This document shows positions 42,624 to 51,779 of a stretch of 64,000 nt of DNA, in pieces. The stretch's first letter is position 1, and the number at the start of each line of letters is the position of its first letter. Made by a program: the position numbers and the translations under genes. A model generated the notes under the pieces. That model saw only the letters and a program-made list of their open reading frames with translations. It did not search any database and was not told the origin of the DNA. This DNA comes from Silvibacterium bohemicum (lineage in GTDB: Bacteria; Acidobacteriota; Terriglobia; Terriglobales; Acidobacteriaceae), in NCBI RefSeq assembly GCF_001006305.1, contig NZ_LBHJ01000002.1:310001-374000 (forward strand). The letters run 5' to 3'.

Positions 42624-44434
42624 ACCTGATTTTCGATCTAATTCGCAGCCGCGGTCGAAGTGCTGCATGGCTGGCAGCTCTGTTTTGCGCAAGCCTGCTT
42701 CCTGCGCAGGAGGGACATCCTCCGCCCGCACCGCCACCACCGGGAGCAAAGGCCGCCAAGTGCAGCGGTCGCACGATTCCGCAGCTTGAAGACATCACGA
42801 GCAAAACCGGAATTACTTTTACGCACGCCTCCGATCCATCCAAACGATACATCGCCGAGTCAATGAGCGGCGGCGTCATCCTGCTGGACTACGATCGCGA
42901 TGGCTGGCTGGATATCTATTTCACGAATGCGCCGACGGTGGCCATAGCCATCCAGGACCCGAAAAACTTAGGTGGTGAAAAGAGCCTCGGCGCGCTCTAT
43001 CGTAACAATCACGATGGCACTTTCACCGATGTCACGCATAAGGCCGGCCTGACGAAGCCATGCTTCGCCATGGGCGGCGCGGTTGGAGACTACAACAACG
43101 ACGGCTGGCCGGATATCTACGAGACCTGTCTTGGCGGGAATGTCCTCTACCGCAACAACGGAGACGGCACCTTCAGCGATGTGACAGCGAAGGCTGGAGT
43201 GTCGGATGGCCGATGGTCGACAGGCGCTTCGTTCGGCGACTACGATGGCGACGGATTTGTCGATCTGATGGTTACAAATTACGTCGACTTCCATTTGAAT
43301 GACATGCCCGGCTTCGGCAGCGCGCCCAACTGCAAGTATCGTGGTATCGACGTGCAGTGCGGCCCGCGCGGGCTGCGCGGCGCCGGAGACTCGCTCTTTC
43401 ATAACAATGGCGACGGCACATTTACCGATGTCTCGAAGGCCGCGGGCGTCAACGATCCCGACGGCTACTACGGCATGAGTGTTATCTGGGCGGATTTCAA
43501 CAATACGGGCCGCCCCGACATCTATGTTGCCAACGATTCCACGCCGAAGTTCCTCTACAAAAATATGGGCGACGGCAAGTTCAAGGATATCGGCCTGCAA
43601 TCGGGCACAGCGGTCAGCGAAGACGGCTCGGAGCAGGCTTCAATGGGAGTTGCGATTGGCGATTATCTGCATAACGGACGGCCATCGCTGTACGTAACGA
43701 ACTTCTCCGATGAGAACGATCTTCTCTATCGCAACGATGGCGACTGGAACTTCACCGAAGTGTCCTATCCGGCGGGCGTGGCGCTGCCTTCGCTGCCTTT
43801 CGTGAAATGGGGAACGGCCTTTGTCGACCTCGATAACGATGGCTGGCTCGATCTCATCACCGTCGATGGTCATGTATATCCGCAGGTGGATACGCTGCCT
43901 TCAGGCGCGGGATATCGCGAGCCGAAGCTTTTGCAGATGAACCAGCAGGATGGAAGCTTCTGCGACGCGAGCGATCAGGCCGGGCCTGCTCTGAGTGAGA
44001 AGCGGGTATCGCGCGGTCTCGCGGTCGGCGATCTCTTCAATGACGGAAACATGGATGTAGTGGTCGGAGACATCGACGGCAGCCCGATGATCCTGAAGAA
44101 TCACGGTATCCCCGGCAATCATTGGGTGAGTTTGGAACTCGCCGGAGTGAAGAGCAACCGTCTCGCTCTGAATGCTCGTGTGAAGATTGTTTCCGGCGGC
44201 GTCACGCAGACGGATGAAGTTCACAGCGGCGGCAGTTATCTTTCGCAGAACGATCTGCGCCTGCACTTCGGGCTAGGGGCCGCGACCAAGATCGATACCG
44301 TGGAAGTTCGCTGGCCCTCGGGCAAGATCGATTCGTTCACGAATCTTGCAGCCGATCATTTCTATGCGGTTCTGGAAGGCCGGGGCATCGTACCGGCGGA
44401 TAAGATCCGCCCGTCTGTGGCTGCGCACCGTTAG
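42620..44434 (+). CDS. second CRTAC1 family protein (VCBS/FG-GAP, ASPIC/UnbV)
   Basis: A 604-residue exported protein. Signal peptide: MNLIFDLIRSRGRSAAWLAA then LFCASLLPAQ; unlike the copy at 32910 it is Sec-type. A Pro-rich linker (HPPPAPPPPGAKAA) is followed by at least seven FG-GAP units with Ca-binding DxDxDG loops (DYDRDGWLDIYFT, DYNNDGWPDIYET, DYDGDGFVDLMVT) and an ASPIC/UnbV end (HSGGSYLSQNDLRLHFGLGA). Overlap with the TPR gene by 4 bp ties the two products. Function unknown; the conserved pairing with TPR and TonB genes suggests a surface complex. Confidence 0.92.
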   Translation: MNLIFDLIRSRGRSAAWLAALFCASLLPAQEGHPPPAPPPPGAKAAKCSGRTIPQLEDITSKTGITFTHASDPSKRYIAESMSGGVILLDYDRDGWLDIYFTNAPTVAIAIQDPKNLGGEKSLGALYRNNHDGTFTDVTHKAGLTKPCFAMGGAVGDYNNDGWPDIYETCLGGNVLYRNNGDGTFSDVTAKAGVSDGRWSTGASFGDYDGDGFVDLMVTNYVDFHLNDMPGFGSAPNCKYRGIDVQCGPRGLRGAGDSLFHNNGDGTFTDVSKAAGVNDPDGYYGMSVIWADFNNTGRPDIYVANDSTPKFLYKNMGDGKFKDIGLQSGTAVSEDGSEQASMGVAIGDYLHNGRPSLYVTNFSDENDLLYRNDGDWNFTEVSYPAGVALPSLPFVKWGTAFVDLDNDGWLDLITVDGHVYPQVDTLPSGAGYREPKLLQMNQQDGSFCDASDQAGPALSEKRVSRGLAVGDLFNDGNMDVVVGDIDGSPMILKNHGIPGNHWVSLELAGVKSNRLALNARVKIVSGGVTQTDEVHSGGSYLSQNDLRLHFGLGAATKIDTVEVRWPSGKIDSFTNLAADHFYAVLEGRGIVPADKIRPSVAAHR

Positions 44435-44509
44435 TTCTGTTTGTGGATCTCCATGCGGCCGGCGCGATGCGATAGACATTAGTATCGATATTTATGGGGA
44501 GTTGCTGGA

Positions 44510-45235
44510 TTGACAGTCTCGTCCGATGAGCCGCTTTTCGGGGTAGTGTGGCGTGCTCTCGCGACCGAGCATGCCAGCCTGGCCATCGCTGCTCCTTTGG
44601 CCCGGCGCTATCCAGCCGATGTCGTTCCTTTCGCAGCATTGCTCGAATACCGAGAGGACGCTCTGGCCCAACTGCGCGAGTTGATGTTGCCCGGAGAAGA
44701 GACATATGTAGGCTGGAGCGAGATCGCCGGCGTAGAGTTTCCCGCGTGCCAAGGAATCGAAGTCCTGTTCGATATCAATGCGCTGCAGATGGTTCCTTCA
44801 CAATCCTCCGCTACTGTTGCAGTGGAGGACAAAGCCGCACCTCCGGTCATCATGCCTCTCAACGCAGAGAACGCCGCCGAGATGGTTGAACTCACGGATG
44901 TGGCCTTCCCGGGCTTTTTCCGGCCGCGAACCTATGTGATGGGCAGCTATTGGGGAATCAGAGCGGAGGGGAAACTGGTTGCGATGGCGGGGGAACGCCT
45001 GGCTGTGCCCGGAATGCGGGAGATCAGTGCGGTATGTACGCGTCCAGGACATACAGGACGGGGATACGCGGCACATCTGATTCGTCATCTGCTCCACGAA
45101 CATGCGGCCGCCGGATTGGAGAGCTTTCTGCACGTCGCCGAAACGAATCATCGCGCGATTGCGCTCTATGAACGCCTTGGCTTTGTCATGGTGGGAGCGA
45201 CACGATGCACGCGTATTCGACGCTCCGCCACTTAA
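44510..45235 (+). CDS. GNAT family N-acetyltransferase
   Basis: A 241-residue acetyl-CoA dependent acyltransferase. The GNAT fold is in the C-terminal half: VCTRPGHTGRGYAAHLIRHL (about 178-197) is the R/Q-x-x-G-x-G/A pyrophosphate loop, and NHRAIALYERLGFVMVGATR ends motif B. The N-terminal 120 residues are distinctive (EPLFGVVWRALATEHASLAI), as in FR47-like two-part enzymes. TTG at 44510 is the likely start with GGGGAG 8 nt upstream; no better in-frame ATG exists. Substrate unknown; amino acids or peptides are typical. Confidence 0.88.
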   Translation: MTVSSDEPLFGVVWRALATEHASLAIAAPLARRYPADVVPFAALLEYREDALAQLRELMLPGEETYVGWSEIAGVEFPACQGIEVLFDINALQMVPSQSSATVAVEDKAAPPVIMPLNAENAAEMVELTDVAFPGFFRPRTYVMGSYWGIRAEGKLVAMAGERLAVPGMREISAVCTRPGHTGRGYAAHLIRHLLHEHAAAGLESFLHVAETNHRAIALYERLGFVMVGATRCTRIRRSAT

Positions 45236-45435
45236 ATGCGTTCCAGAGTGAGGGGGCAGGCTGGCCATCGAAATACTTTCGCAGAGCGGCCAGGAACGGC
45301 TCATTCTCCTTCGCTAAAGAATACGTGGTTCGCCAGCTCAGACAGTTTGATGCCTGGCGATTCATCGGGTATTCGCAACTTTTTTCTTTGATATGGCGTA
45401 ATGATGAATCAAGACTTGTCTTTCGGGAGAAAACC

Positions 45436-46212
45436 ATGCTGCGAAAGGTAGTACTTCGATATTCCAATTTGATTCTTTGTCTGGGCATCACCTTCCTTGG
45501 AGCAGCAGCACTCGCTCAGGCTGAACAATCGCAACAGCTCGGGCAGCAAACTGCCTCCGCGGATACCATGCCGGGGATGGCGGGCATGGGCGGTCATATG
45601 TATTTGACCGCGCTGCAGCCGCTGAAGCCGGGCGACCAGCAGAAGGCGGATGCGGTTGTCGCTGCCGCCAAAGAAGCCATGGCTCCTTATCAGGACTACA
45701 AGAAGGCGCTGGCTGAGGGATACGAAATCTTCCTGCCCGATGTGCCGCAGGCCCAATACCATTTCACGAGGTACGACTATGGCCGCGAGGCATGGTCGCA
45801 CTTCGATGCCTCAAAGCCGACGTCGCTGCTTTATACCAAGACCGCAGATGGCGGCTACAAGCTGGTGGGCGCGATGTATACCGACCGCGTGTCTGCTCCG
45901 GAGTCGGAGTTGAACGAACGCATTCCGCTCAGCGTAGCACGCTGGCATCAGCACATCAATTTCTGCAAAGCTCCGGCGGGACGAAAGGCTGAGTACTTCG
46001 GGTCCGATGCGAAGTTTGGCCTGATGGGATCGATTACTACAAAGGAAGCCTGCGAGGCGGCAGGCGGAGAGTTTCGTCCCCACCTCTTCGGATGGATGGT
46101 TCACGTTTATCCCTATGAGACCGATCCGAAGAAGATCTGGTCGGTAGATGACGATGACCAGGGCCATGACAATATGGACCATTCCGCGATGCCGGGTATG
46201 AAGGCCAATTGA
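45436..46212 (+). CDS. secreted Met/His-rich protein of unknown function
   Basis: A 258-residue exported protein starting at the ATG at 45436 (GGGAGA 5 nt before). Signal peptide MLRKVVLRYSNLILCLGITF to ALAQA. Both ends carry metal-binding-like sequence: DTMPGMAGMGGHM after the signal, and DDDDQGHDNMDHSAMPGMKA at the C-terminus, similar in style to copper-handling proteins. The core contains PLSVARWHQHINFCKAP (about 167-183) with His and Cys, and HLFGWMVHVYPYETDP near 215. The family is unfamiliar to me; a role in copper or haem handling is a guess from composition. Confidence 0.75.
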   Translation: MLRKVVLRYSNLILCLGITFLGAAALAQAEQSQQLGQQTASADTMPGMAGMGGHMYLTALQPLKPGDQQKADAVVAAAKEAMAPYQDYKKALAEGYEIFLPDVPQAQYHFTRYDYGREAWSHFDASKPTSLLYTKTADGGYKLVGAMYTDRVSAPESELNERIPLSVARWHQHINFCKAPAGRKAEYFGSDAKFGLMGSITTKEACEAAGGEFRPHLFGWMVHVYPYETDPKKIWSVDDDDQGHDNMDHSAMPGMKAN

Positions 46213-46286
46213 GCTTTCCCACGACAATCGAGTAGGCTCTCGAAATCCCTTAGGGGCATAGGCCAGTCGAGATATGATGCGGCTAC

Positions 46287-47585
46287 ATGACTACGACACG
46301 CCGTTCCTTTCTGGCCGGCGCCGCTCCGGCTGCGCTGATTCCTGCTCTCTCTGGAAGACTTCATGCGCAGGAAGCAACCGGTACTGCGGCCAATTCGCTT
46401 CCTCCCGCCATTGCTGCGTTGAAAGACCGCCGCTCGGAGGCGAAGCCGATCACCAGCGCGGAACGTGAAGAGCGCATCGCGCGAGCCCGCGAGCTGATGG
46501 AGAAGAACGGCATGGCGGCGATCTGCCTGGCCGGAGGCGCCACGCTCAACTACTTCTGCGGCGTTCGCTGGGGCAACAGTGAGCGGCTGACGGTGGTGGT
46601 GATCCCGGTAAAGGGACAGCCCTACGGCGTCTGCCCGGCATTTGAAGAAGAGCGCTTGCAGGAGAGGCTGGCGTTGGTTCCAGCCATGGCGCAGACGCGG
46701 CTCTACACGTGGCAGGAAGACGAGAGTCCCTATGAGCGCGTGGCTCACGGACTCAAGGATCTGGGCCTTACGAGTGGAACGGTCGGCATCGAGGAAACGA
46801 TGCCTTATGTCTTCGCCGAGGGCATCGGCCGAGCCCTGCCTCAAGCCAAATTAGTGAACGCGCGTCCGGTCACGGTCGGCTGCCGCAGCATCAAGTCATC
46901 AGCAGAGTTGGCGCTCATGCAGTTCGCGAACTCTGTCACGCTGCAGGTATACGAAGCTGCCTGGCGCTCGGGGCATCCCGGCATGTCGACGCACGATTTC
47001 TCCGCGTTGATCGGCTCGGCTTACGAGCGAGTGGGCTTTCCCGGTGACGCGAGTTGCGAGACGGGAGAGTATTCAGCGCTGCCTCATGGTTCGATCAAAC
47101 CGCAGACGATTCGCGAGGGAGCGATCGTGCTCATCGACGACGGCTGCACGGTGGAAGGGTATCAGTCGGACATCAGCCGCACCTTTGTCTACGGCAAGCC
47201 ATCGGACAAGATGCGGCAGGTCTTCGATATCGTGCATCGTGCGCAGGCGCGCGCTCTCGCAACCGCGCGCCCCGGCGTTCCCTGCGAAGCTGTTGACGCC
47301 GCCGCGCGCAAGGTGATCACCGACGCGGGATATGGTCCGGACTATGCGCACTTCACGCATCGCGTGGGGCATGGCATCGGCATGGATGGCCACGAATGGC
47401 CGTATTTGGTGCGCGGAAACACGCTTCCCCTGGCGGCGAATATGACGTTTTCCGATGAGCCCGGCATTTATATCCGCGGAGAGTTCGGCATTCGCCTGGA
47501 AGACGACATGTACATCACCGAAGACGGAGCGAAGCTCTTTACCGGTCCCAGCCTTTCACTCGAAGAGCCCTTCACCCAGGGTTGA
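46287..47585 (+). CDS. exported M24 (Xaa-Pro aminopeptidase-like) metallopeptidase
   Basis: A 432-residue peptidase with a Tat signal (TTRRSFLAGAAPAALIPALS). The N-terminal creatinase-like domain spans 60-190; the pita-bread catalytic domain 200-430 holds the five metal ligands: Asp in VLIDDGCTVEGYQSDISRTF (two), His in THRVGHGIGMDGHEWPYL, Glu in SDEPGIYI and Glu in GIRLEDDMYI. It would release N-terminal residues before proline from peptides in the periplasm. It is followed at 67 bp by a nicotinamidase gene on the same strand. Confidence 0.92.
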   Translation: MTTTRRSFLAGAAPAALIPALSGRLHAQEATGTAANSLPPAIAALKDRRSEAKPITSAEREERIARARELMEKNGMAAICLAGGATLNYFCGVRWGNSERLTVVVIPVKGQPYGVCPAFEEERLQERLALVPAMAQTRLYTWQEDESPYERVAHGLKDLGLTSGTVGIEETMPYVFAEGIGRALPQAKLVNARPVTVGCRSIKSSAELALMQFANSVTLQVYEAAWRSGHPGMSTHDFSALIGSAYERVGFPGDASCETGEYSALPHGSIKPQTIREGAIVLIDDGCTVEGYQSDISRTFVYGKPSDKMRQVFDIVHRAQARALATARPGVPCEAVDAAARKVITDAGYGPDYAHFTHRVGHGIGMDGHEWPYLVRGNTLPLAANMTFSDEPGIYIRGEFGIRLEDDMYITEDGAKLFTGPSLSLEEPFTQG

Positions 47586-47652
47586 TTGCGGCTCGTCGAG
47601 ATTGCGCCGCGAATTCTCGACGAGCGGAGCCTGCAACCCGCACTATGGAAGC

Positions 47653-48285
47653 ATGCAGATTACTTCCGAAGATGTGCTGGTCGTCGTTGATGTGCAGAAT
47701 GACTTTTGCCCGGGCGGTGCGCTTGCCGTTCCTGGAGGCGATGCGGTCATCGATGTGATTCATCGCGCGGCACGCAAGTTCGAGCACGTTGTTCTCACCC
47801 AGGATTGGCATCCACGCGGGCATTGCTCTTTTGCCAGCCGTTATCCTGGTCACGCGCCGCTCGAGACCATCGACCTTCCCTATGGAAGGCAGGTTCTCTG
47901 GACCGACCATTGCGTTCAGGGGACGAAGGGCGCCGACTTCCATCCTGCTCTGCACCTGCCGCAAGCTGAGTTGATTCTGCGCAAGGGATTTCACGTCGGC
48001 ATCGATTCGTACTCCGCGTTCTTCGAGAACGATCGTGCGACTGCGACCGGGCTCGGAGGCTACCTGCGTGAGCGTGGTTTGAAGCGGGCATTTTTTGCGG
48101 GACTGGCCTATGACTTCTGCGTGGGCTATTCGGCGCTCGATGCGAGACGTCTGGGCTTTCCCGCCACGATTTTGCGGGATGGCTGCAAGGCGATCGATAC
48201 CGATGGCTCAGTGGTACGAATCGAGCGGGAGTTTTCTGCGGCCGGAGTCATTCTTGCTGAAGAGGCGACCCTGCAAACTACCTAG
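47653..48285 (+). CDS. pncA: nicotinamidase (isochorismatase fold)
   Basis: A 210-residue amidase converting nicotinamide to nicotinate in NAD salvage. The triad is present: Asp in VVVDVQNDFCPGGALAVPGG (D13), Lys in LILRKGFHVG (about K114), Cys in FAGLAYDFCVGYSALDARRL (about C157). The metal site is QDWHPRGHCSF (about 50-60), with Asp and two His. The ATG at 47653 gives the usual length; the open frame extends into the upstream peptidase gene but has no ribosome site there. An irregular 13-bp repeat follows the stop. Confidence 0.95.
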   Translation: MQITSEDVLVVVDVQNDFCPGGALAVPGGDAVIDVIHRAARKFEHVVLTQDWHPRGHCSFASRYPGHAPLETIDLPYGRQVLWTDHCVQGTKGADFHPALHLPQAELILRKGFHVGIDSYSAFFENDRATATGLGGYLRERGLKRAFFAGLAYDFCVGYSALDARRLGFPATILRDGCKAIDTDGSVVRIEREFSAAGVILAEEATLQTT

Positions 48286-48790
48286 TTGTAGACGCGCAAC
48301 TACATCGGCGAACTACATGGGCGTACTGCGAGTCGTTGTCTGACTTAGATAGTTTTCGCCCGTTAGTTACTGGTGTAACGAAGAACCTGCCGCAACGTGG
48401 ATCTTTCGAGGGTTACCTTTCGGTGGCTTGATTTGAGTATCGTATTCGGGGCCCATTTTCCTTGACTTGATTTCGATGCAGCGGTTACGCTTTACCGTCG
48501 AAGTGGCAGGGAACCTCTGGACATCCTCGTTGCATTTATCCCTGTCATCAAGATCATTTTTCTTATTCTTGTGTCCTTCGGGAGATTCGCTATTTGTAGC
48601 TTTTCCCAATAGGAAAGCTGCGTCGGGCATCCCGCTGCGGTCTACATCTGTAGGAAAGATGATCTGCCCCCATAGCTAACGTTTCGTCCCCCCGTATACA
48701 TTCGAGCGCGGCTTAGATTTGTGGCTTAGCTCCGCTTCCGGCTCTAGATTGGCGTCTTGCCTTGCGGCGAGACTCCAAAAGGAAACCATT
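48286..48790. other. intergenic region with short 13-bp repeats
   Basis: A 505-bp gap. From 48298 it has two near-identical 13-mers, AACTACATCGGCG and AACTACATGGGCG, with degenerate copies on both sides, starting right after the pncA stop as the 15-bp arrays do elsewhere. A minus-strand frame at 48367-48630 could encode 87 polar, Lys-rich residues (HKNKKNDLDDRDKCNEDVQR), but it lacks a clear start signal and is not called. The last 100 bp before 48791 should contain the lectin-gene promoter. Confidence 0.5.
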
Positions 48791-51484
48791 ATGAGACTTA
48801 TCCGGTCTAGGAATACTCTTGTCGCTGCACTATTCATTCTGGTGCTGTCGTGTTTTTCGGGAACTGCCTTCTCGCAGCAAGTGACGTATTACGATTTCGA
48901 TACGCCGCAGGCCAATCCGAGCCAGGCTTCGTTCCAGTGCTCGGCGAACACCGCGCCTGCAGGCACGCTCTTCTGCTTCAACGATGGGACGGGCGCAGCG
49001 TTGAACCCGTCCTTCTTCAGTGATACCTTCCCGGCGATCATCGATCCGATTACGACCGACAATCCTCCGGTCGCTGCCTCGCACTTCGCGGTGCAGATGA
49101 CACCGGCGCAGAATTTCCAGAACTCGAGCATGTGGTTCTCGGTTCCGCAGAAGGTGTCGACTGGGTTCACCTCCTATTTCGCGTTCAAGCTGAATCCGGC
49201 GCCTGGAACCATCACTGCCGACGGAATCGCTTTTGTCCTTCAGAACGCAACCGGGAATGGCTCACCCTTCCTTTGCCAGGAGACCGGCTCCGGCTTGAGC
49301 GTGGTTGGCGGCGATGGCGGCTGCATCGGATACGGGGGCATCGACAACAGTCTGGCCATCGAATTCGATACCTATCGCAACGCATGGGATCCGTCCGACA
49401 ACGGAGACTCCCTGAACGACAACCATATCGCGATTCAAAACTGCGGTGCGGGTGAGCCGAATGCGCCGGATCATACCGGTCCCTGCCTGGTGAACCTGAC
49501 CGTCGGCACCGAGCCGGTCCCGGCAATCATCGATCCTCTGCCGCTCACAGGAACCACGCTTGCCGATGGCAACGTGCACCAGGTGGTGATCGAATACAGC
49601 GGGCCCAATGAATCGAATCCGAATCTGCTGCAGATCTTTATCGATTCGCCCTTTGTTGCGGGCACGCACACACCGGTCCCGGGCACGCTTCCCGTGCTTT
49701 CCGGCGTTTACGACATCGGAGCGAACCTAAACCTGATTAACAGCGGCACTGCAAATGACAGCGCCTACGTGGGCTTCACTTCGGCAACCGGCGGCTCTGA
49801 GGAGCAGCAGGAAATTATGGCCTGGACATTCACGCCGCACATTTCCGTGACCCAGGTGCAGCCAATCAGCCCGCCAGGACAGCCGACGGTCTTTCCCTTC
49901 GGCAGCCACGTCTACGCGGCGACTTATCCGCCGGATGCTCCTCCGGCGACAGGGATCGACATGGTGGTCACTGCGAGCGCGATTACGCCGCAGCTGTTTT
50001 CGCAGTTGATCAGCAACGGGCCATTCTCCGGTTCGCAGTGCCAGGTTTACGACGACACGGGCGGCAATTGCATCGTCTACTCCGTTTCATGCGTCAACAC
50101 GGCGACGAATACGGTGACGCAGTGCCCGGCGACTGACGCGACCAATCCGATCACGCTTAAGACCGCCTTCGATAACTCGATTCAGCCGATCTCGCCGGGC
50201 TTCATCCAGGGCGATCCGTTCTTCAGCCCGGTAGCCTCGATCAGCGGAGACGGCGCCACGGCGACTGTGACCTGTACCGGAGATTGTTCGGTCGCACCCA
50301 ACCAGACGGTCACTGTTGCGGCCACATCGATTCCCGGTTTCAACGGCGCCATCACCGTGTTGACGGCGAATGCCACCACACCCAACACCTTCACCTTCGC
50401 AAGCACGGTATCGGGCTCGGCGACGGGTGGATATCTGACGTCGAATAACGAACAGAATATTTTTGTGTCGTACTCCACGCAGCGCATCGACGGCACCATC
50501 ATTGGAAAATCCATCAACTTCGGTTCGGATTTTGTCGCTCTCTCGCTGACGACGGCTCCGACCGGACTCAGCATATCGGCGCCGGGCGTGATCTATGGGG
50601 CGACGGCAGTGGTTACGGTAACGGCTACTTCCGTATTGGGGTCGCCGGCCGGAAATATCCAGTTGGTTGTCGATGGCGGAGCTCCTCTATCGGCGCCCCT
50701 TTCGAATGGTGTTGCGGTATTCAACTTGACCGGGCTTGCCGCCGGCCCGCATACGCTGTCGGCGAGCTATCCCCCGGCAGGCGGCTTCCAGGGGAACACG
50801 GCGACGGGCAGCATCGTGATCACGCCTGCGGGACCAATTGCGACACTGTCTCCGAGCAGTGTCGATTTCGGCACGCTGTATGTCGGCAACATCGGTGTGA
50901 AAACGGTGACTCTGAGCAATACTGGGCAAGCCTCGATGACGGTCCAGGATCCGTTCCTCTTCGACGTGGGGAATGGAGACTCGAATGAGTTCATTGCGCT
51001 CAATCTTTGCCCGAGAAGCCTTGCGGCGGGAAGGTCTTGCACCTTCTACCTGGCCTTCTACGCGGGCCCGAAGTATAACCAGCAGACGGCCATTCTGAAG
51101 GTGAGTGACAGCGCGCCGGGTTCACCGCAATCGGTGCCGCTCACTGCAACCGTGATCAATCCCGTGGCCAGCTTCTCGCCAAACTCGCTTAGGTTCGGAT
51201 CGGTGCGGTTGGGCAGCTCCACACGATCGAACGTGGTGTTGACCAATACCGGCGCTACGTCGCTCACAATTTCTGGCATCAACGTGGCCGGCGGTGTCAG
51301 CGGAGAGTTCACGCAGTCCAGCAGCTGTGCGGCGACGCTTGCGCCGCGCGCGCAGTGCACCATACCGATCACATTCGCTCCGGCGCGTTCGGGTGCGCGC
51401 TCGGCTTATCTGAACGTCACCGACAACGCTAGCGGAGGCTCGCAGCAAGTGAGCCTCTCGGGAACCGGAGTGGGCGCGCCTTAA
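48791..51484 (+). CDS. secreted lectin-like protein with Ig-like and ASH (choice-of-anchor D) domains
   Basis: An 897-residue exported protein (signal MRLIRSRNTLVAALFILVLS then CFSGTAFSQ). Residues 27-360 resemble a legume/L-type lectin: TSYFAFKLNPAPGTITADGI and IAFVLQNATG, with the typical IDNSLAIEFDTYRNAWDPSD followed by DNHIAIQNCG. Residues 380-590 are beta-rich and unique. About 590-690 an Ig-like domain (PAGNIQLVVDGGAPLSAPLS) follows, then two ASPM-SPD2-Hydin domains (ATLSPSSVDFGTLYVGNIGV; SFSPNSLRFGSVRLGSS). It probably binds carbohydrate at the cell surface or outside. No LPXTG or PEP-CTERM sorting tail is seen. Terminator at 51506. Confidence 0.85.
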   Translation: MRLIRSRNTLVAALFILVLSCFSGTAFSQQVTYYDFDTPQANPSQASFQCSANTAPAGTLFCFNDGTGAALNPSFFSDTFPAIIDPITTDNPPVAASHFAVQMTPAQNFQNSSMWFSVPQKVSTGFTSYFAFKLNPAPGTITADGIAFVLQNATGNGSPFLCQETGSGLSVVGGDGGCIGYGGIDNSLAIEFDTYRNAWDPSDNGDSLNDNHIAIQNCGAGEPNAPDHTGPCLVNLTVGTEPVPAIIDPLPLTGTTLADGNVHQVVIEYSGPNESNPNLLQIFIDSPFVAGTHTPVPGTLPVLSGVYDIGANLNLINSGTANDSAYVGFTSATGGSEEQQEIMAWTFTPHISVTQVQPISPPGQPTVFPFGSHVYAATYPPDAPPATGIDMVVTASAITPQLFSQLISNGPFSGSQCQVYDDTGGNCIVYSVSCVNTATNTVTQCPATDATNPITLKTAFDNSIQPISPGFIQGDPFFSPVASISGDGATATVTCTGDCSVAPNQTVTVAATSIPGFNGAITVLTANATTPNTFTFASTVSGSATGGYLTSNNEQNIFVSYSTQRIDGTIIGKSINFGSDFVALSLTTAPTGLSISAPGVIYGATAVVTVTATSVLGSPAGNIQLVVDGGAPLSAPLSNGVAVFNLTGLAAGPHTLSASYPPAGGFQGNTATGSIVITPAGPIATLSPSSVDFGTLYVGNIGVKTVTLSNTGQASMTVQDPFLFDVGNGDSNEFIALNLCPRSLAAGRSCTFYLAFYAGPKYNQQTAILKVSDSAPGSPQSVPLTATVINPVASFSPNSLRFGSVRLGSSTRSNVVLTNTGATSLTISGINVAGGVSGEFTQSSSCAATLAPRAQCTIPITFAPARSGARSAYLNVTDNASGGSQQVSLSGTGVGAP

Positions 51485-51505
51485 GCCATACTCCAGCAAA
51501 ACTGA

Positions 51506-51533
51506 AACGCCGGGCAGCCACTTGCCCGGCGTT
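51506..51533 (+). terminator. Rho-independent terminator
   Basis: Arms AACGCCGGGCA (51506-51516) and TGCCCGGCGTT (51523-51533), all 11 paired, 6-nt loop, followed by TTCGTTTTG. It closes the lectin-gene transcript. Confidence 0.88.
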
Positions 51534-51694
51534 TTCGTTTTGCAATTGCTTCTGTGGGGTTTGCGGCGGGCCTTGGAGACGATTCGCTCGGGATGACGAG
51601 TTCATCTGCGTGCGAACTTGATCGATGCTAGTTTCCTGCGTCGGAGATGCCAGGTATATTTCCACGGGGTTGCTGTGACGCCCGCGTTAGGGAA

Positions 51695-51736
51695 CTGCAG
51701 GTCCCTCCGCTTCGCTTCGCTGCGGTCGGGATGACA
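51695..51736. repeat. dispersed repeat encoding the CHPDRSEA/RRDLQF signature
   Basis: On the minus strand the sequence reads GTCATCCCGACCGC and then an AGCGAAG-type stretch to CCTGCAG. Its translation gives the CHPDRSEAKRRDLQF pattern that recurs as spurious ORFs in many bacterial genomes. A second partial copy (TCGCTCGGGATGACGAG) lies at about 51580-51600. Both are downstream of the terminator, between two convergent genes. Confidence 0.55.
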
Positions 51737-51779
51737 ATTTATACGAGAAATCACGGATTCAGGAGAATGGAAGTACGTT

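Noticed and set aside
48367-48630. An 87-codon minus-strand frame in the gap after pncA
   Set aside because: Polar, Lys-rich and possibly real, but it has no ribosome site or homology I recognise, so it is mentioned only within the intergenic entry.
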